64,000 nucleotides of DNA from Stigmatella ashevillena (GTDB taxonomy: Bacteria > Myxococcota > Myxococcia > Myxococcales > Myxococcaceae): the NCBI RefSeq assembly GCF_028368975.1, contig NZ_JAQNDM010000002.1, positions 8,116,425 to 8,180,424 on the forward strand. The letters are read 5' to 3'. The notes below the pieces were generated by a model. That model was not told the DNA's origin. It saw only the letters and a list, made by a program, of their open reading frames with translations, and ran no database searches. Position numbers and translations under genes: made by a program. Positions 17,583-24,762 of this stretch are shown in pieces (within the stretch, counting starts at the first letter, position 1; every line of letters begins with the position of its first letter).

Positions 17583-18098
17583 CTACACCGTGCCGCAGTC
17601 CGAGATGACGATCTTGGCCTTGGGCTGGCCTGAGGCAGAGCCGTACGATTCGATTTTCTTCACCAGATCCAACCCCTCGATGACTTCGCCGAAGACGACG
17701 TGCTTCCCGTCGAGCCACGTGGTGGGGATGGTGGTGATGAAGAACTGCGAGCCGTTGGTGTTGGCACCCGCGTTGGCCATGGAGAGCTGGCCGGGCTTGG
17801 TGTGCTTGTTCGTGAAGTTCTCGTCCTTGAACTTCTCACCGTAGATGGACTCCCCACCGGTGCCATTGCCGTTGGTGAAGTCGCCCCCCTGAAGCATGAA
17901 CTGAGGGATGATGCGGTGGAAGGTCGAGCCCTTGTAGTGCAGCGGCTTGCCCTGCTTCCCGACGCCCTTCTCGCCCGTGCACAGGGCCCGGAAATTCTCG
18001 GCGGTCTTGGGCGTGGTCGCATAGTCGAGCGCGAAGACGATGCGGCCGGCAGGGGTGTCGTTGATGGAAATGTCGAAGAAGACGTTGCTGTTCGCCAT
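17583..18098 (-). CDS. Peptidyl-prolyl isomerase, eukaryote-type cyclophilin
   Basis: The start is ATG 18098 with GGAGGA nine bases upstream, giving 171 residues and no signal peptide: a cytoplasmic cyclophilin. Catalytic residues are visible in [16 protein letters not shown] (Arg and Gln) and [14 protein letters not shown] (Trp and His). It also carries the loop [18 protein letters not shown], which is characteristic of eukaryotic CypA-like cyclophilins and absent from the typical short bacterial PpiA/PpiB. The whole chain reads like a plant or animal cyclophilin. It catalyses proline cis-trans isomerisation in protein folding. Possible ancient transfer is discussed in the findings. Confidence 0.93.
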   Translation of the reverse strand: MANSNVFFDISINDTPAGRIVFALDYATTPKTAENFRALCTGEKGVGKQGKPLHYKGSTFHRIIPQFMLQGGDFTNGNGTGGESIYGEKFKDENFTNKHTKPGQLSMANAGANTNGSQFFITTIPTTWLDGKHVVFGEVIEGLDLVKKIESYGSASGQPKAKIVISDCGTV

Positions 18099-18322
18099 TT
18101 TGATCCTCCATTCACTGCGGGAGCGTGTGCGGGGGACTGCGGTCCGCACGACGGGCCCGGGATATCAGAGCCCGCCGGGAAGGAGCGAAAAAGTGACGCC
18201 CGAGCGTGCACCTCTCAATAGTGCGTGCCGCCAAAGGCGTTTCGGCTCCGAAGGGGGCCCGGGCCGCCGCCCTGGGGCGCCTCCCTGTTGGTGCCCTCCG
18301 GAGGGGGCTGTCCGTGTAATGT

Positions 18323-18348
18323 TTGACCTGGGTCTTGGGACCCGTCAA
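18323..18348 (+). promoter_or_regulatory. Inverted repeat in the 5' leader of the small secreted protein gene
   Basis: TTGAC and GTCAA arms flank a GGGTC-TTGG-GACCC hairpin, with a two-base bulge on the left side. It lies 16 bases before ATG 18364. It could be an operator or an RNA hairpin in the leader; nothing further identifies it. Confidence 0.35.
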
Positions 18349-18363
18349 CCGAGGGGATTTACG

Positions 18364-18666
18364 ATGAAGAGAACGATCCGGAGTGCGTCTTTTTTCGGGG
18401 TTGCGCTGGTGTTCGCTGCCGTGGGGCCACTGGCCTCCGTCCAGGCCGCGGAAGACACGCGCGATGATTCCGCGAAGCAGTGTGTGGCCGTCCGTGCCGG
18501 TGAGACGGAAGTCCTCTCGGAGGCGCTGGTGTCTCAGGGCTCAGGGGCCGCGCCAGGATACTGCACGGTGGACTGTTCGCGGTGTGGGTCGACCCAGGAG
18601 TGCCTGAGCCGGGGCGCGGGAAGCTGCACCGCGATCAAGGCCTGCCGGGGCGCACCCCAGGAGTAG
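18364..18666 (+). CDS. Small secreted cysteine-containing protein
   Basis: The 100-residue product starts at ATG 18364 after a GAGGGG ribosome site. Residues 1-29 are a signal peptide (basic MKRTIR, then a hydrophobic core, cleavage near SVQA-AED). The mature part has six cysteines clustered in YCTVDCSRCGSTQEC and SCTAIKACRG, suggesting disulfide bonds outside the cytoplasm. Myxobacteria encode many such short Cys-rich exported proteins of unknown role. No close family is recognised and no immediate operon partner exists. Confidence 0.65.
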   Translation: MKRTIRSASFFGVALVFAAVGPLASVQAAEDTRDDSAKQCVAVRAGETEVLSEALVSQGSGAAPGYCTVDCSRCGSTQECLSRGAGSCTAIKACRGAPQE

Positions 18667-18672
18667 GCGGTT

Positions 18673-18703
18673 GCCAGAAAGGCCCCACGGGCCGGCTCCT
18701 GGC
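18673..18703 (+). terminator. Stem-loop after small secreted protein gene
   Basis: GCCAG/CTGGC outer arms and a GGCCC-CAC-GGGCC inner hairpin begin seven bases after the stop codon at 18664-18666. There is no U-tract, so terminator function is tentative. Confidence 0.35.
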
Positions 18704-18759
18704 TCGAAGACAGAGGCCCAGGGAGCGAGGTGGGACCGCTTCCTGGGCGCAGGAGGGGA

Positions 18760-19530
18760 TCAGGGCGCGTAGGTGCGCGAGGGCAGTCTCGCGCGCAGCA
18801 GCAGGGTCACCACGGACAGCAACAGCCACGGTGCCACATGACCGAGTGCCAGGTGCGCGGCGCTGCCATCCGAGCAGTGCAGGTGCAAGACGAAGAGGCC
18901 CACTCCCGCCGCGGCCAGGCCCGCGGCCAGGGCACGCAGCGGCTGGAAGACCGAGCGGCAGAGCAGCACCAGGGTGACGACCAAGGGAGGGACGGTCAGG
19001 GCCACCTCGGTCACCAGGCATCCCATCACCCCGGTGAGGAAGCTCCTCATCACGACGTAATCCGATCCTCCCAGTATCTGGAAGAGCGTCACTCCGGCGG
19101 CACCCACGCCCATGAGGCCCCAGGCCGGCCGGCGGCGCGCCGGGGCCAGGGCGATGAATGCACCGCCCCCCACCAGCGCGAGGATGAGGAGCGCCAGCCC
19201 CGCGACGATGACCGGAGAAGCCGTGTTGCGCACCATCCCCTTGCGGCCCAGGACGAACAAACCGCCCACCATGACTCCGCCAAAAACCGCCAGCAGCACC
19301 AGCAACTCGCGCCACCAAGGCGCGGCTCTGGGCTGGACGGCCAGTTCCCGCAGGGCCTGGGTGCGGGAGTGCTCGGGCGGCTCGGACGGGGGAACCTTGG
19401 GCAGCGCTCCAAGAGCCCCGAAGCCTTCGGTGATGGCGCGGCAGTCCTCGCACGAGGCGGCATGCGTGGCCAGCTCCGGCGGCAGGGGGCCTCCCAAGGC
19501 GTCCATCACGCGTGCACACTCGGGCTTCAT
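18760..19530 (-). CDS. Anti-sigma factor, zinc-finger N-terminus and six-helix membrane domain
   Basis: The 256-residue protein begins with a zinc anti-sigma-like motif, HAASCEDC (His22, Cys26, Cys29), in a short cytoplasmic domain, followed by about six hydrophobic helices from residue 70 on. Its ATG overlaps the stop of the upstream ECF sigma gene (19527-19530), the standard sigma/anti-sigma arrangement. It should hold the sigma factor at the membrane until an envelope signal inactivates it. The multi-helix domain resembles the DUF1109/NrsF-like class rather than single-pass RsiW-type anti-sigmas, but I cannot assign it firmly. Confidence 0.78.
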   Translation of the reverse strand: MKPECARVMDALGGPLPPELATHAASCEDCRAITEGFGALGALPKVPPSEPPEHSRTQALRELAVQPRAAPWWRELLVLLAVFGGVMVGGLFVLGRKGMVRNTASPVIVAGLALLILALVGGGAFIALAPARRRPAWGLMGVGAAGVTLFQILGGSDYVVMRSFLTGVMGCLVTEVALTVPPLVVTLVLLCRSVFQPLRALAAGLAAAGVGLFVLHLHCSDGSAAHLALGHVAPWLLLSVVTLLLRARLPSRTYAP

Positions 19531-20144
19531 CCCATCATCTCCTCTCGCTGGTGGGCCAGCAGTTCCCTCAGCCGCGCGTAGCCCCGGTGGGCACGCACCT
19601 TCACCGCTGTCTCCGTCAGGCCCATGGCCTCGGCAATCTCCGCGAAGCTCATTCCCTCGAAGCGATGCAGGACGATGGGAACGCGCTGGCCCTCTGGCAG
19701 CAGGGAGAGGGCGCGTTGCACGGTGCGCTCCAGCCCCAGGTCGCGAGGGTCCTGTGTGTCAGCGGCGGCATGGAGGGGAAGCTCGCCCTCCGCGGTGAGC
19801 TCTTCCGGCCGTGCATTGCGGCGCTGTTGGTCCCGGGCCGCGTTGGTGGCAATGGCGTACAGCCACGGCTTCAAGCGGGCACCGGAAAGAAAGCGTCCTC
19901 GGGCGCGCACCAGCGACAGAAAGGTCACCTGGACCAGGTCCTCGGCTGCCGCCCGGCTGCCAGTGAGCCGGGTCAGGTATCCCTGGACAGGCCGTGCATA
20001 CCGCTGAAAGAGCGCGTTGAACGCCGCTGCGTCCCCCTGGCAAAACCGCGCCATCAGCTCCTCGTCGGACACCTCGCTGCTGGAGGCGCACGCCAGGGTC
20101 GGCTCCGGGCGAGGTGGGGCGGTTTCGGATTTGAGCGATGACAC
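19527..20144 (-). CDS. ECF-family RNA polymerase sigma factor
   Basis: This 205-residue sigma-70 family protein has an N-terminal extension of about 25 residues, then region 2 (DEELMARFCQGDAAAFNALFQRYARPVQGYL; DLVQVTFLSLVRARGRF) and region 4 (LPEGQRVPIVLHRFEGMSFAEIAEAMGLTETAVKVRAHRGYARLREL). It directs polymerase to a regulon not visible here. It overlaps the anti-sigma gene by four bases. No AAC-type ECF promoter was identified upstream, so autoregulation cannot be judged. Length and spacing of regions are normal. Confidence 0.92.
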   Translation of the reverse strand: MSSLKSETAPPRPEPTLACASSSEVSDEELMARFCQGDAAAFNALFQRYARPVQGYLTRLTGSRAAAEDLVQVTFLSLVRARGRFLSGARLKPWLYAIATNAARDQQRRNARPEELTAEGELPLHAAADTQDPRDLGLERTVQRALSLLPEGQRVPIVLHRFEGMSFAEIAEAMGLTETAVKVRAHRGYARLRELLAHQREEMMG

Positions 20145-20172
20145 GGGCCCCCGGGATGCTAGCCCAACAGGA

Positions 20173-20241
20173 GGGGGGCTTCCCGTGGTTTCAACGGAGG
20201 GCTGCCTGCTTGGGCTGCGGCAAGATCTGCGGAAGCCCCCC
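20173..20241. repeat. Inverted repeat with 11-base perfect arms
   Basis: Arms GGGGGGCTTCC (20173-20183) and GGAAGCCCCCC (20231-20241) are separated by 47 bases. The right arm abuts and overlaps the stop codon of the GH43 gene. In its transcript this would form a long stem with a structured loop, a possible terminator or 3' stabiliser. Confidence 0.5.
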
Positions 20242-21686
20242 TAATAGGTGAGCAGGAAGGTGGCGTCCTGCCGGGTGACGGCGTCGGAACTGCCCGTGAC
20301 CGGATCCATGCGCAGCACGAAGCCCGAGTGCCGGATGAAGAGCGTGGGGTTGTTGTAGGACTTGAACGATGTCCAGGCAGCGTCAGCGAAACCTGCGGCC
20401 TTGTAGAAGGTCGCATCGGCCTTGAACAGGGCGGAGTTGTCGTTCACGTGGAGGACCAACACATTGTTGGAATGCCTTAGATAAGAGGTGGGGTGGCTGA
20501 CGGACTGGAAGGAGATCCCCGCTGGATCCGCGAGCCCGGGGACGAGCTTCCACTGGGAGTCGGTGTAAGGATCGAATGCGTACTCGTCGATTCTCGCGGC
20601 CAGATTGATGTGTCTGACGTAGCGCTCGGGGTAGTTGTAAGACTTGATCCGGTTCCAGTCTGGATTACCCCACTTCGCGATCAGATTGGCCTGCTCCGCC
20701 GAGGTGGTCAGGGCGATGGATGCATGTTTGGAGTTCAGGGGCTGATTGTAGGCCCGCTTGTTGAGTTCCGCCCACGCATTGCTGCCGATGCTCGTGGATT
20801 TCCAGACATAGAAGACGCCATTGACGGGAACGTAGGAGTCCCCCCACAGGTACCAGGTATTCGAGTTCAGTTGCTTGACGACGATCGGCGCTTCGATGAC
20901 ACCGTGGGCCAGCGCACCCGTGTAGGTGGTTGCGTTGAAGCTGCCAGGGTTCAGCGAGGCGGACTTCGCTCCCAGCAACGTGTTGTCTGACTCCCTCTTG
21001 TAATAGAGGTAATGGACGCCACTGTCCGTGTGCAAGGTGGCGTCCAGGACACTGAATCCAGGATCGAAATAGACCTGAGGGGTGCTCACCGTGACGAAGT
21101 CGGTGGTGTAGTTGACGTAGATCCGGTTGCGATCCGTGTTGCCGGACCAGATGATTCCGTATTGGTTCCGGCTCGCGTCGTAGAAAGCCTCGGGGGCCCA
21201 CGCATGCATGCCTGCCGTATTCATTCTGACTAGGCGCTCGTTGGAGAAGCTCCTCAAGTCCGTGGAGTCCCAGATGTGAAGAAAGGGGCTGGATTGACTG
21301 AAGTCCGTGCCCAGCATATCCGTTGCCAGGATGACGAAGGTGCCGTCCTGCTTCCTGAAGATGAATGGATCGCGCAGCCCCTTCGTTCCCAAAGTGGGGG
21401 TGACAACGGCCTTGTTGCCGTTGAGCGGCGTCCAGTTCAATGAGTCGGTGCTGTAGGCCAGGTGGAGGCCATAGTCATTTCCTGCCCGAGCAGGGGACTC
21501 CGTGAAATACCCCATGACATACCCTGTGTAGGTGGCGGCGGCAGCCAGCGCTTGGGCGTCAGTGCCACGGGGGTGTGCCGAAGGCGGGCTTTGCATTCCT
21601 TCTGACGGGCCACAGGCGCCCAGCAGCAAGGCGGGGACACACGACAGCGCCAGGAGGGAGGTCCTGGCCAAAAGGCGATTCATCAT
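20241..21686 (-). CDS. Arabinan-degrading lipoprotein: GH43 with CBM42 (AbfB) domain
   Basis: The start is the first of two ATG codons at 21686 (481 residues). Residues 1-25 form a lipoprotein signal ending ALLLGAC, so it is membrane- or surface-anchored. The catalytic domain (about 50-345) shows GH43 five-bladed-propeller blocks: GLRDPFIFRKQDG, WAPEAFYDASRNQYG, DATLHTDSG and VIEAPIVVKQ with the probable acid Glu. The C-terminus (about 350-481) is an AbfB/CBM42 arabinofuranose-binding beta-trefoil with two clear repeats (RIKSYNYPERYVRH, SFKSYNNPTLFIRH). It should release L-arabinose from arabinan or arabinoxylan. Base composition is visibly less GC-rich than neighbours. The palindromic operator at 21771-21788 is 85 bases upstream. 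Confidence 0.85.
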   Translation of the reverse strand: MMNRLLARTSLLALSCVPALLLGACGPSEGMQSPPSAHPRGTDAQALAAAATYTGYVMGYFTESPARAGNDYGLHLAYSTDSLNWTPLNGNKAVVTPTLGTKGLRDPFIFRKQDGTFVILATDMLGTDFSQSSPFLHIWDSTDLRSFSNERLVRMNTAGMHAWAPEAFYDASRNQYGIIWSGNTDRNRIYVNYTTDFVTVSTPQVYFDPGFSVLDATLHTDSGVHYLYYKRESDNTLLGAKSASLNPGSFNATTYTGALAHGVIEAPIVVKQLNSNTWYLWGDSYVPVNGVFYVWKSTSIGSNAWAELNKRAYNQPLNSKHASIALTTSAEQANLIAKWGNPDWNRIKSYNYPERYVRHINLAARIDEYAFDPYTDSQWKLVPGLADPAGISFQSVSHPTSYLRHSNNVLVLHVNDNSALFKADATFYKAAGFADAAWTSFKSYNNPTLFIRHSGFVLRMDPVTGSSDAVTRQDATFLLTY

Positions 21687-21770
21687 GGTGTTTGTTCCCT
21701 TCGAGATTGTCTTGCCGACCGCCCGCGGGTGTTGCCAGCGGGGAGCAGTCTGTCCGTGGAGCAAGAAGAT

Positions 21771-21788
21771 GATGTGAGCGCTCACATC
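21771..21788. promoter_or_regulatory. LacI-type operator, copy 1 (arabinose locus)
   Basis: GATGTGAGCGCTCACATC is a perfect 18-base palindrome in the divergent region between the GH43 gene (start 21686) and araD (start 21921). The central CG and 7+7 symmetry are typical of LacI/GalR-family operators. The 14-base core is repeated exactly at 30734-30747. The LacI-family gene at 30865 is the obvious candidate binder. Confidence 0.85.
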
Positions 21789-21920
21789 ACTTGAGCTGAA
21801 AATGAGCCAGCCGGTGCGCAGTGTCAACACCTGTTGGATTGTTGCCACGAGATGTGGTGATTCCGTGGCGATGGATTAAACTGCATGAGCGGCGTTTGGT
21901 ATCGGCCGCTCAGAGGCCCC

Positions 21921-22619
21921 ATGGGATCGAAATACCGGGAGTTGAAGGAGCGCGCCTGGGCTGCAAACATGGAGATCCCACGGCGCGGACTGGCCATCTT
22001 CACTTTTGGAAATGTATCTGCTCTGGATTCCGCCGCGGGCGTTTTTGCCATCAAGCCCAGTGGGGTCGCTTACGAAAAGCTGTCATGGGATGACATGGTA
22101 GTGGTCGATCTCGAAGGGAAGACCGTGGAGGGCACCCTCCGGCCCTCGTCTGACACGAAGACGCACATGGTGCTCTACCGGAACTTCCGGGGTCTGGGGG
22201 GGATTGCCCATACCCACTCCACCTATGCCACGGGATGGGCCCAGGCGAGGTTGCCCATTCCCTTGTATGGGACGACTCACGCGGACCACCTGACCGAGGA
22301 CGTCCCCTGCACCGCGGTCATGAGCGATGAAGCGGTGGATCGCGACTATGAGCTCGAGACTGGAAACCAGATCCTCGAGTGCTTCAAAAGCCGGAATCCA
22401 TTGCATACGCCCATGGTGCTGGTGGCGGGCCATGCTCCCTTCGCATGGGGAGAGTCCGCCGAGAAGGCTGTTTACAACGCGGGCGTCCTGGAGGAGATCG
22501 CGAAGATGGCGTTCATCACCCGAGGCATCACTCCAGAAGCCATGCGCCTGCCGGACCGTCTCATCCGCAAGCACTTCGAGCGAAAGCACGGCAAGGGCGC
22601 GTATTACGGTCAGAAGTAG
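21921..22619 (+). CDS. araD: L-ribulose-5-phosphate 4-epimerase
   Basis: I choose ATG 21921 (232 residues), where similarity to AraD begins (KERAWAANMEIPRRGLAIFTFGNVSALD); ATG 21885 is an in-frame alternative 12 codons upstream. The zinc site is seen in HTHSTYATGWAQ and in AGHAPFAWG, with the TTHADH loop between. The enzyme interconverts L-ribulose-5-phosphate and D-xylulose-5-phosphate, feeding the pentose phosphate pathway. It is separated from araBA but sits beside copy 1 of the operator, divergent from the arabinofuranosidase gene. Length and motifs match the class II aldolase family. Confidence 0.93.
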   Translation: MGSKYRELKERAWAANMEIPRRGLAIFTFGNVSALDSAAGVFAIKPSGVAYEKLSWDDMVVVDLEGKTVEGTLRPSSDTKTHMVLYRNFRGLGGIAHTHSTYATGWAQARLPIPLYGTTHADHLTEDVPCTAVMSDEAVDRDYELETGNQILECFKSRNPLHTPMVLVAGHAPFAWGESAEKAVYNAGVLEEIAKMAFITRGITPEAMRLPDRLIRKHFERKHGKGAYYGQK

Positions 22620-22642
22620 CCCCGCGCCCCTCCCAGCCCCGT

Positions 22643-23686
22643 TCACGCCGGACGGGCGGCTCCCCTGCGTTGGGTGAGCCGCTCGAACACCTTCTGGAAG
22701 AGGCAGAAGACGAGCAGCAACAGGCCGATGACGATCTTCGTCCACCAGGAGCTGAGGCTTCCCTCGAACATGATCAATGTCTGGATGGTGCCGTAGATCA
22801 GCACGCCAGCCAGGGTGCCCGCGATGTAGCCCGAGCCACCCGTGAGCAAGGTGCCGCCGATCACCGCCGCGGCGATGGCGTCCATCTCCATGCCCTGCGC
22901 GTGCAGCCCATAACCCGAGAGCATGTAGAAGGTGAAGGAGACGCCGGCGAGGGCAGAGCAGAAGCCGCTGAACGTATAGGTGAGGATCTTCGTCCGCGCC
23001 ACCGGCAGCCCCATTAGCAAGGCCGACTGCTCGTTTCCGCCCATCGCATAGATGGTTCGGCCGAACCGCGTGTAGTGGGCCAGATAGAGGGCTCCCGCGA
23101 ACACGGCCAGGGCGATGACGACGTTGATGGAGATGGAGCTGTCAAAGGGCAGCGGAAAGCGGATCGCGGAGACCTCGGTGAAGAAGGAATGGGTGATGGC
23201 GATCGAGTTGATGCTGATGAGGTAGCAGAGCCCCCTCGCCAGGAACATGCCCGCCAACGTGACGATGAAGGGCTGGAGTTCAAAGAAATGAATGACGAAG
23301 CCCTGAATGAAGCCGATGGCTGCGCCCATGATGAGGACCAGCGGGATGGCCAGGGCAGGGCTCCAGCCCTGGTTCTCGACCAGGGCGGCCAGGACCATGG
23401 TGGTCAGCGCGATGACCGAGCCCACCGAGAGGTCGATGCCCCCGGAGATGATGACGAAGGTCATCCCGATCGCGGTGATGACGAGGAATGAATTGTCGAT
23501 GAAGAGGTTGAGGAAGACCTGGAGCGAGAAGAAGCCGTCGAATGCGTAGGAGCCCGCGCCGAACATCGCCACGAAGAGCCCCAGGGTGACGGTGAGGGGC
23601 AGGTAACGCGGATCCAGGCGGAGCTTGGGCCTGGGGGGAATGAGCAGGGGAAGTTCCGCCGCGGGGGCGGCCTTGACGTGGTTCAT
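22643..23686 (-). CDS. Sugar ABC transporter permease (YjfF-like)
   Basis: The 347-residue inner-membrane permease starts at ATG 23686, overlapping the previous stop (ATGA). It has about nine helices and the BPD_transp_2/ribose-type permease signature GGIDLSVGSVIALTTMVLAAL in the first third and AAVIGGTLLTGGSGYIAGTLAG later. It is the last gene of the araB-to-permease operon. By order and sequence it corresponds to the YjfF subunit of the YtfQRT-YjfF furanose transporter. The long overlapping frame to 24925 is not its N-terminus. It should pair with the preceding permease in the membrane channel. Confidence 0.87.
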   Translation of the reverse strand: MNHVKAAPAAELPLLIPPRPKLRLDPRYLPLTVTLGLFVAMFGAGSYAFDGFFSLQVFLNLFIDNSFLVITAIGMTFVIISGGIDLSVGSVIALTTMVLAALVENQGWSPALAIPLVLIMGAAIGFIQGFVIHFFELQPFIVTLAGMFLARGLCYLISINSIAITHSFFTEVSAIRFPLPFDSSISINVVIALAVFAGALYLAHYTRFGRTIYAMGGNEQSALLMGLPVARTKILTYTFSGFCSALAGVSFTFYMLSGYGLHAQGMEMDAIAAAVIGGTLLTGGSGYIAGTLAGVLIYGTIQTLIMFEGSLSSWWTKIVIGLLLLVFCLFQKVFERLTQRRGAARPA

Positions 23687-24762
23687 GACAGCGCCTCCCG
23701 TGGCCTGCCCAGTGAGGCGAGGCGGTTCCGGACCTTGTCCGATTGCAGGATGCTGACGAGAAAGACGACACCGGCCTTCACGACGAGCGTCACCTCGGGG
23801 GCAACGCCCGCGGCGTAGATGGTCGTGGTGAGCGTCTGGATGATGAGGGCCCCCAGCACGCCGCCGGTCAGCGTGAACCGCCCGCCCCCGAGAGAGGTGC
23901 CCCCCAAGACCACGGCCAGGATGGCGTCCAGCTCGAAGAGGAGCCCCGCGTTGTTTCCGTCCGCGCTCTTGACGTTCGAGCTGACGATCAAACCGGCAAT
24001 CCCTGCGCACAGCCCACAGAAAGCATAGACCCAGAAGGTGATGGCACGTGCCCGGACCCCCGAGAAACGGGCGGCGACGGGGTTGATGCCGACCGCTTCG
24101 ATGAAGAGGCCCAGCGCCGTCTTCCGGGTGAGGAGCAGGAGGACGCCCAGCACCGCCGCCACGATGAAGAGCGAGAAGGGAATGCCCGCCACGAAGCCGT
24201 TTCCGATGAAGTAATAGGGGCTGTAGTAGATGGTGATGATCTGCCCCCCCGTGATGAGCTGCGCCAGGCCGCGGCCTGTCACGAGGAGGATCAGCGTGGC
24301 GATGATGGGCTGCATGCCGAAGTAGGAGACGAGCAGGCCGTTCCACATCCCCAGGAGCATGGCCACGGCCAGCGACACGGCGATGACGGCTGGCAGGGGA
24401 TACAGGGTGACATCCTTCATCCCGCCCTCCAGAACGAGCTGGCCGCCGATCATCGTCGCCGCCACCGCTCCCGAGATGGCCACCACCGCGCCCACGGAAA
24501 TGTCGATGCCGTGCGTCGCGATCACCAGGGTCAGTCCCATGGCGATGATCATCAGGGGGGAAGCCCGGTTGAGGATGTCGATCAAGCTTCCGTAGAGATG
24601 CCCATCCCGGACGGTGATGGAAAAGAAGGCAGGGTTGGTGACCAGGTTGAACAGCAAGAGCAGGGCCAGCGTGACCAGCGGCCAGAAGATGCGCGCCTTG
24701 GCCAGGTTTCTCAGGGCGCTGGAGTCCCGTGTCTGGCCACGTTGAGCGGAAGGTGACGTCAT
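23683..24762 (-). CDS. Sugar ABC transporter permease (YtfT-like)
   Basis: This 359-residue permease has about ten hydrophobic segments and the family motif THGIDISVGAVVAISGAVAATM plus LDAILAVVLGGTSLGGGRFTLTGG. It overlaps both neighbours by four bases (23683-23686 and 24759-24762), so stoichiometric translation with its partner permease and the ATPase is expected. It corresponds to YtfT. The two permeases probably form a heterodimer rather than the homodimer of ribose-type systems. Gene context supports L-arabinose or arabinofuranose as the substrate. Confidence 0.87.
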   Translation of the reverse strand: MTSPSAQRGQTRDSSALRNLAKARIFWPLVTLALLLLFNLVTNPAFFSITVRDGHLYGSLIDILNRASPLMIIAMGLTLVIATHGIDISVGAVVAISGAVAATMIGGQLVLEGGMKDVTLYPLPAVIAVSLAVAMLLGMWNGLLVSYFGMQPIIATLILLVTGRGLAQLITGGQIITIYYSPYYFIGNGFVAGIPFSLFIVAAVLGVLLLLTRKTALGLFIEAVGINPVAARFSGVRARAITFWVYAFCGLCAGIAGLIVSSNVKSADGNNAGLLFELDAILAVVLGGTSLGGGRFTLTGGVLGALIIQTLTTTIYAAGVAPEVTLVVKAGVVFLVSILQSDKVRNRLASLGRPREALS

